Positions 45,654 through 56,700 of a stretch of DNA of 64,000 nt are shown piece by piece. The first letter of the stretch is position 1, and each line of letters opens with the position of its first letter. The notes beneath the pieces were generated by a model. The model made no database searches. It saw only the letters and a program-made list of their open reading frames with translations, and was not told the DNA's origin. The translations under genes were made by a program, and so were the position numbers. Source of the stretch: Marthasterias glacialis (Eukaryota > Echinodermata > Asteroidea > Forcipulatida > Asteriidae); the NCBI GenBank assembly GCA_911728455.2, contig OU452236.1, positions 7,372,171 through 7,436,170 on the forward strand. Direction: 5' to 3'.

Positions 45654-48600
45654 TCAAACCTGAACGCTTGCTACTTTGAGTTGTAAAACTTCCAGTAGAG
45701 CATCTTTCAGCCTGTAATAATCTTCTTTACAGTTGTACACTTGACTTGAAATTCGACACCAAAGCCTCTGATTGAAATACGAGAAAGCTACAAATACTTG
45801 GCTGTGCTTGTATACATCACTCATTAATCGTCTGCAACTCTCGGCACATGCAGGATACCGACTTGTCTCTGGAATGGCAACCACTGACATGAATGGAGCT
45901 TTCATATCAACTGGTATCTGAAGATGTTCGGTATTCAGAGCTTTTGAAATCATGTCTGCTGCCCATCGTGAAAGCGTTGAGTTGTATGCAACTATTTTCT
46001 CCTGACCATGCAAATAAAAAAAAAAGTCGAAAAATTATCAAAGCACACAGTATGTTGACCTATTTTAATAAAACTATTACTTTCAGGTAAGGGAAAAATT
46101 AAGATGTTGAGAACAATCCAATGTTTATACCGCAAAATTAATGTAAAAAATATCTGAGTATACAGTGCTTATCAAACGTCGGTCCAAGGGTACAACCAAA
46201 ATTCTAATGTTCTTTGTTCCCGATGCAACATCAGTGCTTACCATTCCACCGAGGTCGTTGTAAAATTTGATGGCCGTTTCTGCCATATAATAAGGAAGAT
46301 TATCCCGCGTGCCAACAAAGCAGAATCTTTTCAATAAGGTTGGTTCATACTGATAATGTGATGTTGTGACGGGGCTGATAACATCTTGATAGTCTGGCTG
46401 GACCCACAAGAAAGCACAACCACGAGGAGCAAACATCCACTTGTGCAGATTACCTGACAAAAAAAATTGCACATAAAGTCACTTTACAAAAATGTTCACA
46501 GGCAGTGTTTATGTATGACCTAGCATCATGACCTTTCTAATTTCCCTTTACGAGGAAAAAATTTAACAAATAGTAGTTCTGAGGTCCTATTATGCTTTTG
46601 AAATGAGTGCTGCGGGTCTAGAGACTGGTAAAATAGTTTTACGATTTCAAGGTTTTATTTCTTAACAATAAAAGGCCATTTATGAATGGGAATATAAGAG
46701 TGGTGACTTGGTCTTAATTGGCCGTTCAAAACCTACAAAAGGGCATTTATGAATGGGAATAAAGAGTGGTGACTTGGTCTTAATTGGCCGTTCAAAACCT
46801 ACAAAAGGGCATTTATGAACGGGAATATAAGAGTGGTGACTTGGTCTTAATTGGCCATTCAAAACCTACAAAAAGGCATTTATGAATGGAAATAAAGAGT
46901 GGTGACTTGGTCTTAATTGGCCGTTCAAAACCTACAAAAGGGCATTTATGAATGGAAAATAAAGAGTGGTGACTTGGTCTTAATTGGCCGTTCAAAACCT
47001 ACAAAAGGGCATTTATGAATGGAAAATAAAGAGTGGTGACTTGGTCTTAATTGGCCGTTCAAAACCTACAAAAGGGCATTTATGAATGGAAAATAAAGAG
47101 TGGTGACTTGGTCTTAATTGGCCGTTCAAAACCTACAAAAAGGCATTTATGAATGGAAAATAAAGAGTGGTGACTTGGTCTTAATTGGCCGTTCAAAACC
47201 TACAAAAGGGCATTTATGAATGGAAAATAAAGAGTGGTGACTTGGTCTTAATTGGCCGTTCAAAACCTACAAAAGGGCATGTATGAATGGAAAATAAAGA
47301 GTGGTGACTTGGTCTTAATTGGCCGTTCAAAACCTACAAAAGGGCATGTATGAATGGAAAATAAAGAGTGGTGACTTGGTCTTAATTGGCCGTTCAAAAC
47401 CTACAAAAGGGCATTTATGAATGGAAATAAAGAGTGGTGACTTGGTCTTAATTGGCCGTTCAAAACCTACAAAAGGGCATTTATGAATAGAAAATAAAGA
47501 GTTGTGACTTGGTCTTAATTGGCCATTCAAAACCTACAAAAGGGCATTTATGAATGGAAATAAAGAGTGGTGACTTGGTCTTAATTGGCCGTTCAAAACC
47601 TACAAAAGGGCATTTATGAATGGAAAAATAAAGAGTGGTGACTTGGTCTTAATTGGCCGTTCAAAACCTACAAAAGGGCATTTATGAATGGGAATATAAG
47701 AGTGGTGACTTGGTCTTAATTGGCCATTCAAAACCTACAAAAGGGCATTTATGAATGGAAATAAAGAGTGGTGACTTGGTCTTAATTGGCCGTTCAAAAC
47801 CTACAAAAGGGCATTTATGAATGGAAAATAAAGAGTGGTGACTTGGTCTTAATTGGCCGTTCAAAACCTACAAAAGGGCATTTATGCATGGAAAAATAAA
47901 GAGTGGTGACTTGGTCTTAATTGGCCGTTCAAAACCTACAAAAGGGCATTTATGAATGGAAAATAAAGAGTGGTGACTTGGTCTTAATTGGCCGTTCAAA
48001 ACCTACAAAAGGGCATTTATGAATGGAAAATAAAGAGTGGTGACTTGGTCTTAATTGGCCAGTCAAAACCTACAAAAAGGCATTTATGAATGGAAATAAA
48101 GAGTGGTGACTTGGTCTTAATTGGCCGTTCAAAACCTACAAAAGGGCATTTATGAATGGAAAATAAAGAGTGGTGACTTGGTCATAAAAAAATGGCAACA
48201 AGGTCTTAATCGGCCGTTCAAAACCTTACAGTGTCACAGCCTTTGGCTCAGGCCTTTATTTCACGGGCCGTGACACTGATGGTTTTTAAACGGTCGATTA
48301 ACACCTCGTTGCCATTATTTTATTCCCTTAATTACATACCACAATAGAAGTCCACCCCTAGATCTTGAACATTGACAGGGATTTGTCCTGGTGCATGTGC
48401 ACCATCTACAAGCACCATAACTCCATTCATTTGACATAATGCTGCAATGCTCTTAACTGGCATTAAGATTGCACTGGCGCTGGTGATATGGTCAACGATA
48501 GCAAGTTTGATGTCTTTATCACCATTTAAGACCTCCGAGTACAAATTGATGATGTCATCCTTACTATCAATAGGGATCGGAATCTTTAGAATGACGGTTT

Positions 48601-51600
48601 CTAAACCTAAATACAACAAAAATACCAAAAATCATCTACAAACATATTTCGATCTGACAATAACTTTTTACAGGTTAAATTTCAAACAATATTGTACATT
48701 TAAAACATGTAGATGTAATAATTGCATCAGTGATAAAGAATTTACCATTTTAGTTTTAACCTACACTGATGTGAGATAAGCAGTGTATAGTCAGTGCTTA
48801 CCCCATTCCTGTGGAATAAAATATCCACAGGCATAGACTCGGGAAAAGTACAAAACGCTTAATCACATTTGTGTGGATAAAACCAGAATAATATTGTACA
48901 TGTTGCACCATTGATTTATTAAAGGCACTGTTTTGAAGTAAGTAGTGTCAAGTAAAATTGTAATTTTGTTTATCTGAAGTAAAGTGTTGGGCAAATGTGG
49001 GTGAAACCAGTCTTAAGGTCTGACCAGGTAAGTTATGAAAGGTGCAATAAGATTTAAAATTATATTTTTACAAAAGCTCACAAAATATGTCTCTGTTGGT
49101 ACTAACAAAATAAGTAATATTAAGATGACTTTAAATCAATGGGAGACTAAGTTTTGAGACGATAGTGGGTGTCCCACACACCGGTCCTTTTCCATTGTTT
49201 TCATCGCTGAGAACAATGGAAAAGGACCGGTCTGTGGGACGCCCGCTATCGTCTCAAAAGTCTCCCATTAGTGAAGTGTCGTTAAAAGGCACCAGAAATG
49301 TTTTTACCTAATCGTTGGGATACAAACTGCACAGTTTTCTTGACAGCTCTGTAGGTGTGACTTGTAATCAAAATCTTGTCTCCCTCTTCAAAAGAAAGGC
49401 TCTTTAATACAGCATTGGTAGCTACAAAGAAAAATATACAAATAGGTACTTTAGTTTATTTACTATTTTATCAATGTGTCAAATAATTCATGTTATTTAC
49501 CACACCCACACACATCCTTGTCATTTTGATTGGTGGAACACGCATCACATGTCATCCATTATTTTGCCATGTATTTACTACACTGCGATGCTTCAAAATT
49601 TAATATTGGATAGGCATATCAAATGTTGATAATTATTGGATACTTCTTAGCGTCAGTTCCAAAATAATCATTTCCTGCCCAATTGTCCAAACAAGGCAAG
49701 GTCGTGCCATGGCAAACAAGGTTGGTGTCTACATGGAGTTGTCTACGTTATTTAGAGTATTTTTATTTATTTTTTTTTTTCAAAGTCTGGGATGGACAAG
49801 TTTCCGTGTCTATTTTGTATTAATTGTGACAAAATTTCAAACTACAAGGATCTACAGTGTATGTGCGAGCTGTATAAAACAAATATTGAATGCATTTTTT
49901 TTCAAATGCATTGTCGCAGAATATAATCACTCTGTGATATCTGGCTTTTCCATTTCAAGAGGCATGGAAGATTTCACGCCCTCAAGACTGTATTCTGCAA
50001 AAATGCACTCATATGCATCCAATATTTGTATACTATTCAACTACTATTTCTGAAGATTAAGCCCTGTTATTATTATTCAGTAACCATCACAAGAACCTAT
50101 ACACAACCAATCAAGATGCGGGCTACGAAAGTGGGGGAAAATCCAAGAAAAGTGGAATTCACCCAGGGAAAAATGCTTTTTTGTTTGAATGTGGGCCCTT
50201 ACCTGATGTTACATTTTCAACCAGAACTAAGTCTCCTGGTTTGGAGCCTACAAAGTCAGCCACTGCATCAACTGCATCAGCATACATGTTGATGTTGTGT
50301 ACCTCCTCCAGTGAAAAAAGACTTGGACTGTACTGATTCCTGTACCACAGTTCAGGATTTCTCTCACGCCTCTCCATCAACCTAAAAAGAAGAAACATAA
50401 CCACTGGAAGTGATAGCTACCAGTACACAGAGAGAAGTGTCATGATTAAGTTGATTTGATTGTAAATTGTGTAAATAGACAAGCTATACTTTTAAATAGT
50501 CTTTACGAAAGCCAGATTCCTTAAATAAATAGTTGCAGCTTGGACTAGTTGGGAAGAAATTATAGTATATAGAATGTTTTTGTTGTGGTTTGATTACATA
50601 GTATTTAATAGGGCCACTGAAGCAGGGTAGAGATATAGTTTGGATGCATAATACAATAGGGGCCATAGCTATAGTCACAGTGTTAGATTATTTGAGTTAT
50701 CCATACCGAGGTAAAATTGTATGCAAATAGGGTTTTTCTTGGAATGTAGAATTCTGGGGCGTTGGCCAGGACACTTTACCACTTTACAGCAGAGGAGAAA
50801 CATGTAGGTTCCCACTTAGCAAGTCCTGGTCACTTTGGTAGTGAATGCTGGTTAAAGTACAGTTTGAGGCTTGAAATATAGAGCTAGAATTGAGAAATCC
50901 TCATGATATTTGCCTGTGTGGCATCAGAATTATTTATGCTTTGTGCAGCACCATATTTATGGTGAAAGAGCTGAATATTGAACCAGGCAGAGCGAGAACA
51001 ATAACTCAAGGTGACCACCAGGAGTGACTAAGCTATGGCCAATTAGTATGGGCGCAGTTTGACGCCGTACAAGCAACACACACCAGGAAGATGGCCTAAA
51101 GAGATCTCGATGTGATGTTGGCTTGATGCCGGAGGAGGACATTGAGATTTTGGGCTCTGAGTTGAGCATGAACTGTACACGGTGCTGTGAGATCCAACAA
51201 GATGACTACCCAATCAATTTTAAAGGTTGGAGTTTATTGTTTATCGTAGTTTAATTGAAATTCAATTTCATCTGAGATTAATGGAATGATTGGGAAATTA
51301 ATCAAGATTATTTGTAAATAGAATCCAGACTGTAATTTTGGTCATTCTGAAGAATCCAGATTGTATCATTTTGTGACTTTGTGTTGCGGTGAGAGCATAA
51401 CAGTATTAAGAACAATTTATGAAATTTGGTTTTGTTGTTTTTCCATTTAGTGGCCAAGTCAGACAAGACACAATCGTGACAAGAAGATTAAATTAAGTGA
51501 TGAGATTGAAAGCTTAACTAGCCCTGACCAGTCTCCTTAGACTTTAATAGTTTGTCATGTCGTAACTCTATGTAGGACTCTTCCTGCTTTGCTGTACAGA

Positions 51601-53265
51601 GTCCTAGATATGAGGGTCCGTTTCTGGGGCGGAAAATTTTCAGAGCTGCTTAATTCAAATCTTACCTGTAAGAAGCTACTAATCTCACCTGATTAATATT
51701 CCATGGCTGCATACAATTTTTGTCATTTTCGTGAACAAATTCAGCTCTCACATTTAAAAAGTTTCCATTTTGGTCCTTCTCTTAAACATGCCTGTCATGC
51801 ATACAGGTACACTAGCCTGTTGGCGCAGGATGGTTGCGTGTATTTCTTCCGCATGTATAGTGATGTGCATTCAGTGTACTGTGACGCGCAAACACACGTG
51901 TAGTAGGTTTCCGTGATGAATTGTGTTTAAAGTTTACAGAAATGTTTTACGTGGAGAGCTAAATTAATTCACTAAAATGACAGATTTATAAGAAGTATCT
52001 GACATCCAAAACCCACCGCCTAAAAATTGTATGTGGCCTCAGAAAGTTAATCTGGTGAGATCAGTAGCTTTTTAAAGGTAGGTTTGAATTATGGAGCTCT
52101 GAAAATTGTCCGCCCAAAACTGGGCCCTCATATCCAGGACGTCACTGTAGTATAATGTATTCAAAAGTAGAGGCCTCCAGGCCGGGCTAGTCGTGTTGGT
52201 GTAACAAGGTCAGAACTCCATTATGCAACAATGTTGTATCTCATGCAAAAGCGCTCCATGCAGCAATGTCGTATCTCGGCATCTGTTGACTTTTTGGATA
52301 AATCCGGGTTATTTTCAGTGGGATACAACCTTTTGTTGTTCTAAAACTTGTGTTTCGTCGTTACACCAGCACGATGCGTTGACATTTTAAAAAATACAAA
52401 GAGAAAATACACTAATCAAGTCTCATACCCATGGACAACGCCCCATATTGTTTCACGTTAACACTTTTTTTGGGGGGGAGATACAACCTTGTTGCACCGA
52501 CACAACAAATTTATATCTTTTAAAAATACAAGAGAAAATACACTGTTCAATCCTCGTACCCATGGGCAACATGCTATTATATTGATACCTCTCATCACTG
52601 GGAGACCCTGGCTAACAATGATGATTTGCTCCCAAAAGTGAATGCTTTGCAAGCACTCTTGTAAAAACTTTCGAGCACTTGTAGTGTGCTTATGGGCACT
52701 CAGCACAAACTTAAAATAAACCATGTTTTTCACGGTCACTCTAACCTGCTTACAGTTAAACGTGAAGCAGATCTAAGAAGAAAAACAGGGTTCCACTGTA
52801 TGACTTTTGTCGGCTACCACGCTTGAGTTTTGGCCAAGAGTGGATTCACCACAGCTTATTTAAACTGTACTGTGCTATATTTTCACATTGAAATTTCACA
52901 ATTCCAGGGGTCATTGTTGAGCAAGGCTTGCTGCGAGAAAATGGCACCGCGAGATCAATACACCCATGGGAACGAGAGTGACAACGATTATCTGAAAGTT
53001 TTATGCCTGACAGTGCAGGGTCAACCAACCTCTGTTGTTTCTGAAGCACCGGGCGTGGCACTGCTCCAAAAGACCCATTGTTACACTGACTGACGTTTGC
53101 ATCAATACAGAACTGCTGCTTTTTCAAGTCCTGACCAAATATTGCCCTTGTTGACTGTTTCTGGGATGTGGATGACCTACGATGATACTGCTGAAGCATC
53201 CACACAATCCCAATAGCAGAAACTACAGCAAAAGCCAATGAAGATGCAAACTCTATTGACTTCAT
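45654..53265 (-). CDS. Class-V PLP aminotransferase, isopenicillin-N-epimerase-like, membrane-anchored
   Basis: Coding exons in transcript order 53265-53030, 50381-50203, 49421-49308, 48606-48340, 46453-46242, 46001-45654; 451 aa. Five introns have GT-AG ends and matching phases (2,1,1,1,0). Residues 7-25 are a hydrophobic segment (SSLAFAVVSAIGIVWML) after a short N-terminus, followed by HRR: a probable signal anchor. The class-V fold follows: NNGSFGAVP (62-70), ERNPELWYRNQ, LVENVTSGATNAVL, ITSHTYRAVK, AIVDHITSASA, LVDGAHAPGQ (Asp244 for the PLP pyridine), GNLHKWM (Lys270, Schiff-base lysine), FVGTRDNLPYY, and a C-terminal small domain. The active-site set looks intact, so the enzyme is probably functional; its substrate is unknown. 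It resembles the Aminotran_5 'CefD-like' group, not cysteine desulfurases. A splice acceptor (TATTTTTCAG) 8 nt before the ATG implies an upstream untranslated exon. Confidence 0.92.
46672..48186. repeat. Minisatellite, about 23 units of about 66 bp
   Basis: Each unit runs GGGCATTTATGAATGG, a variable A-rich step (GAATATAAG to GAAAAATAAAG), AGTGGTGACTTGGTCTTAAT, TGGCCGTTCAAAACCTACAA. Unit length varies 65-67 bp, mostly by the A-run. Units are over 95% alike by eye, so amplification or homogenisation is recent. The array fills most of the intron between aminotransferase coding exons 4 and 5. Because 66 is a multiple of three, the minus strand shows repetitive open frames, which are not genes. 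Confidence 0.95.
48191..48317. mobile_element. Inverted-repeat element joined to the minisatellite
   Basis: AATGGCAACAAGGTCTTAAT then CGGCCGTTCAAAACCTTACA and GTGTCAC are mirrored by GTGACACTGATGGTTTTTAA, ACGGTCGATTAACACC and TCGTTGCCATT. The left arm carries the same GGTCTTAATCGGCCGTTCAAAACC phrase (in slightly altered form) that ends every minisatellite unit. It abuts the array directly. Confidence 0.8.
49139..49268. mobile_element. Palindromic MITE, ATGGGAGAC ends
   Basis: ATGGGAGACTAAGTTTTGAG, GACGATAGTGGGTGTCCCAC and ACCGGTCCTTTTCCATTGTT are mirrored by AACAATGGAAAAGGACCGGT, GTGGGACGCCCGCTATCGTC and TCAAAAGTCTCCCAT. The loop is about 12 bp. Lies in intron 3 of the aminotransferase gene about 40 bp from a splice donor. 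Confidence 0.8.
51601..52140. mobile_element. 540-bp element with about 95-bp terminal inverted repeats
   Basis: Left GTCCTAGATATGAGGGTCCG and GCGGAAAATTTTCAGAGCTG correspond to reversed right GTCCTGGATATGAGGGCCCA and GCGGACAATTTTCAGAGCTC; the match continues through AATTCAAA(T/C)CTTACCT-like and AAGCTACT(A/G)ATCTCACC steps. By eye about 85% identity between arms. No coding region inside. In aminotransferase intron 1. Confidence 0.75.
52188..52569. mobile_element. MITE with adjacent direct duplication
   Basis: CGTGTTGGTGTAACAAGGT at 52190 is mirrored by ACCTTGTTGCACCGACAC near 52490, giving an element of about 310 bp. In addition a segment of about 53 bp (starting ATTTTAAAAAATACAAAGAG and ending CCCATGGACAAC) at 52386-52440 recurs directly at 52517-52569 with a few changes. 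Confidence 0.55.
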
Positions 53266-53764
53266 TTTACAATCTGAAAAATAGCAGAAAAAATTCAAAC
53301 AGGACTCGGGCTAGTACTTGAATATACAGTGCTTAACACACATCAGTGTATGAGCAAAAAGCAGAAATAAAATTCATACAGTGGCCATTTTGGTTTTTGT
53401 ATATTTCATATTTATATTTACCCCCAAAATCAGTTGCCTATACAGAGCTGTGTACCAGCTACATTATTTTGTTCCTTCAAGATATTATTTGCGTTCACAC
53501 AATACCAATATATTTTGTTTTCTCCGGCATTGTTATTAAGCAAAATGAATAGATATAACTTGAACAAAAAATCTGTTATTCTATCATATTCATGAGTGCG
53601 ACAGTTAAATAAAAACAAAGCTGGTCAGCCTTTTAATCTATTTGTTGAATCTCTGCATTTAGCTGGGGCCCTTGGGACAAATTTGTTTTTCCCAAACAAC
53701 TTCACAAAAACAGGTTCATATGCTAGTAAATCATAAGATTATCATCCTACGCCACCGATTCATT

Positions 53765-56700
53765 AGGTGTTCGGGCAATACTATTGTTTCGTTCGGTTTT
53801 TGTTTTTTTTTAGGTGTTCGGACTCTGGTCCGAAGACCTCTTGTTTTTGTTCGGTTTTTTTTTTTTAATACTTCTTCTTCTTCTTCTTCTCACTGGCGAT
53901 TGTCCACTTTCAATTGCACACTTCCGAAGGTCATATAACCTTGAAAATTCATACATAGGTAGTTTATGGCAAGGAGACGAAACCGTTTGAGTGACGTCAT
54001 GATGACGTCATCGGGTGTCGAATTACGTTAAATCAAAGTTTATTATTTGAAAAAATCATAACTCCTGAAGTACACAATGGATTTTTACAATCTATACATC
54101 ATCGGAAAGGTCTTTAAAAAATAATTAAATGTCTCACAGAGATGACCCCAATTTGACCTTGTCTTCCGGTTCAAACCGGAAGTTGAAGCAAAAAATGCTT
54201 AAAAAGTCACAATTTAAGCTGTGGAGTCAATATGAAACAGAATTTGGACATGGTTTTAGTGTACGAAATAAAATGTAGTTTATGACCTTTGAAAATATTA
54301 CATTGACGACGTCATCAAATGTTACAGTTTGTTACGACGACGAGTTTAAAAATAAATAAAAAATTATTTCAAATTTTTTTTGAGCAAACTACATGTTGAA
54401 TTTTTTAGTAATAGATAACGACTATAAAAGCCTAATTGTGAAATTTGAACAAAATTGGCCTTTGAATAACGAAGTTATATTAAGGTGAAACGTGCCGTTT
54501 TTAGCGCGATCGCCGATAGAGTCTGTACAGTTACCTTACTGTATTGCACCCCGTGCGTGTGCACTCTAGGCTTTTACTGCACGCTGTGTATATACATACA
54601 CGCAACAAGTCAGGGCCCAATTTCATAGAGCTGCTTAACGGCAAGCAATTTTTTCTGCTTACTAAGCGTAAACGTATTTCACCAGCGTTTGCTAACTTAA
54701 GCATGTAAACAAACTGCCCACGCAACAAAAAAGTACCGTCTGCTTAAGCAAAAAATACTTCCGATCGAAAAATTTATAAAATGGCGGACGAAGTCAACGG
54801 AGTAGCGGTGGCTAAAAAATCAACAAAAAAGGAAATTATCGATGGAAATAATAAAATTTTCTGATGGAATTGGGTCACGTCAGAAAGCGCCCCCTTTGGT
54901 TCGAATAATAAAGAGATATACAGCCAAAATGAAACTTTGTATTACATTGTTACAATGTTTGATCGATGTTTGGTAAAACTAAGTTTTCACAATGTGTTTG
55001 TACACATTTTTACGTGCAATATACGCGTACCTCACACACAAAAAAACTAGCTGCCGATGATGTTTCATTACCGTTGCTGTGCACATTTTTAAGAGTACTG
55101 CTGGGACTGGACTAGTACAAAGTTAACTTACATTAACGACTCCGTGATACTGAATGGATCACAAAGGACATTTCTTTCGTCATATTTCTTATTTATCTTA
55201 AAGATCAAGGTGAGTCATAACAAAAATTGTGTCAGTCATGATGTCCGTTCCCTTTCTAAATTCTATTCTACAGTACTGCAAAGTTAACGCCGTTATTTTC
55301 CCAAGTTTGATTTGCTTTGGCAAAACGTTCACACCGTATGAAATATGACTGTTGTTAAATTCATGTCTTTACTGTAATTCAGGGCAATTTTCCAGCCATG
55401 CCTTTCGATAAAACTAGTCTATTAACAGGATAATTACATTGATTATCATGACAATATTGTGACTCTCCTCCAAATTATAGCGGCCATTTTGACACAACAT
55501 GACTTGCTTAAGCACAAAAACGAGTGTTTAAGGCTGTTTGTTGGTTGCTTACCGCGTTAAGCAAAAAATCGTGCTTAATAGAGGCTATGAAATAGAAAAT
55601 CTGTTTAACACGCCCGTTAAGCACAAAATTGGCTGTTGAGCAGCTTTTTGAAATTGGGCCCTGGTCTTGTCACAGTTCATCGAACTTTGCGGTGTGTTAA
55701 GTTCTGTGTGTGTAATAATGCCAACGCAAAGAAAAACTGTTACGTCATGCCAAGTTCAGTGTGGAAATGTTTCCCTTTATGTCATTCTGGTGGCTTAATT
55801 GTGACAGTGAGAGGAAGAGGAGACTTTACTGAGATGATCACATGCTCACGTGAGTTGTTTGATGTATAATGGTGGAGAAAATGCAATTGACAAAGTGATC
55901 GTCTTTCGTTCTATATATACCGATCACGTACGTGCTTACATACGAGAGTCACAAGTGTGCACCAGCGGGGCCAGAGGCACTTTACCCCCGCGAGAGTTGT
56001 TGTCGGGATTCGCTGAGTAAAACTGTTTAAAAGTAAAGTTTAAAAGTAAAGTCATCGCTTTTCAAAATGTCCGTGTATTTCTTTAGCCGTGCACACTTGT
56101 GTTTATGATGTTTATCAAAGTGGGGTAGTTTTTATAAAACTTTGGAACTTTTTAATACAGATAATGAGCTTGGAATTTGAATCTGTCAAATGTCAGATTG
56201 ACTGTACAGTACACCAGTGTTCAGTAAAGGTGATGTTACAAAATGAAACCGTTAATTTGATATAGCGCCATCAACGTTCACTAGCGATACACACTTCTTT
56301 ATTTTATTGACACCGCATAGATGCCGAACAAAACGGAGGGCGGCAAGGGTTAATGTTTTGATAAAAGGCAATATGAATTTTATTTTGAACAGACAACCTG
56401 GCGGCAGCCAATTGCACTGCGCGGAAAAGGAACACTTTGGAAAGTACGAAAACATTGTTTTTCCTGGCAGTTAAAATCAAAAAGGTAACTTGTTTCTCCT
56501 CCAGGAGTCGAGTTACAAAAAATGTATGCGGGTCTTTATAATTCTTAGTGACCTGAGTTGACCTCGCTTCCTGTCCAAACCGGAAGTCCCCATGAAATAC
56601 ATATGATAAAGCTCTTTTTAATTATTTTCATATTCATATTTAAAGGTTTTATTTGATTATATCAAACAAAATCAAAACCATGCGTTATACGGTGTCTCAT

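Noticed and set aside
46680..47864. Repetitive minus-strand open frames of 60-67 codons in the 66-bp array (peptides with HKCPFVGFE)
   Set aside because: They arise because the unit is a multiple of three; frames break wherever a unit is 65 or 67 bp. No start context, splice sites or conservation.
46672..48186. CRISPR-like array
   Set aside because: The whole unit repeats with no unique spacers, and the genome is clearly eukaryotic. It is a minisatellite.
53266..53298. N-terminal extension of the aminotransferase frame
   Set aside because: It crosses a strong splice acceptor and starts at a non-ATG codon; the first Met after the acceptor is at 53265.
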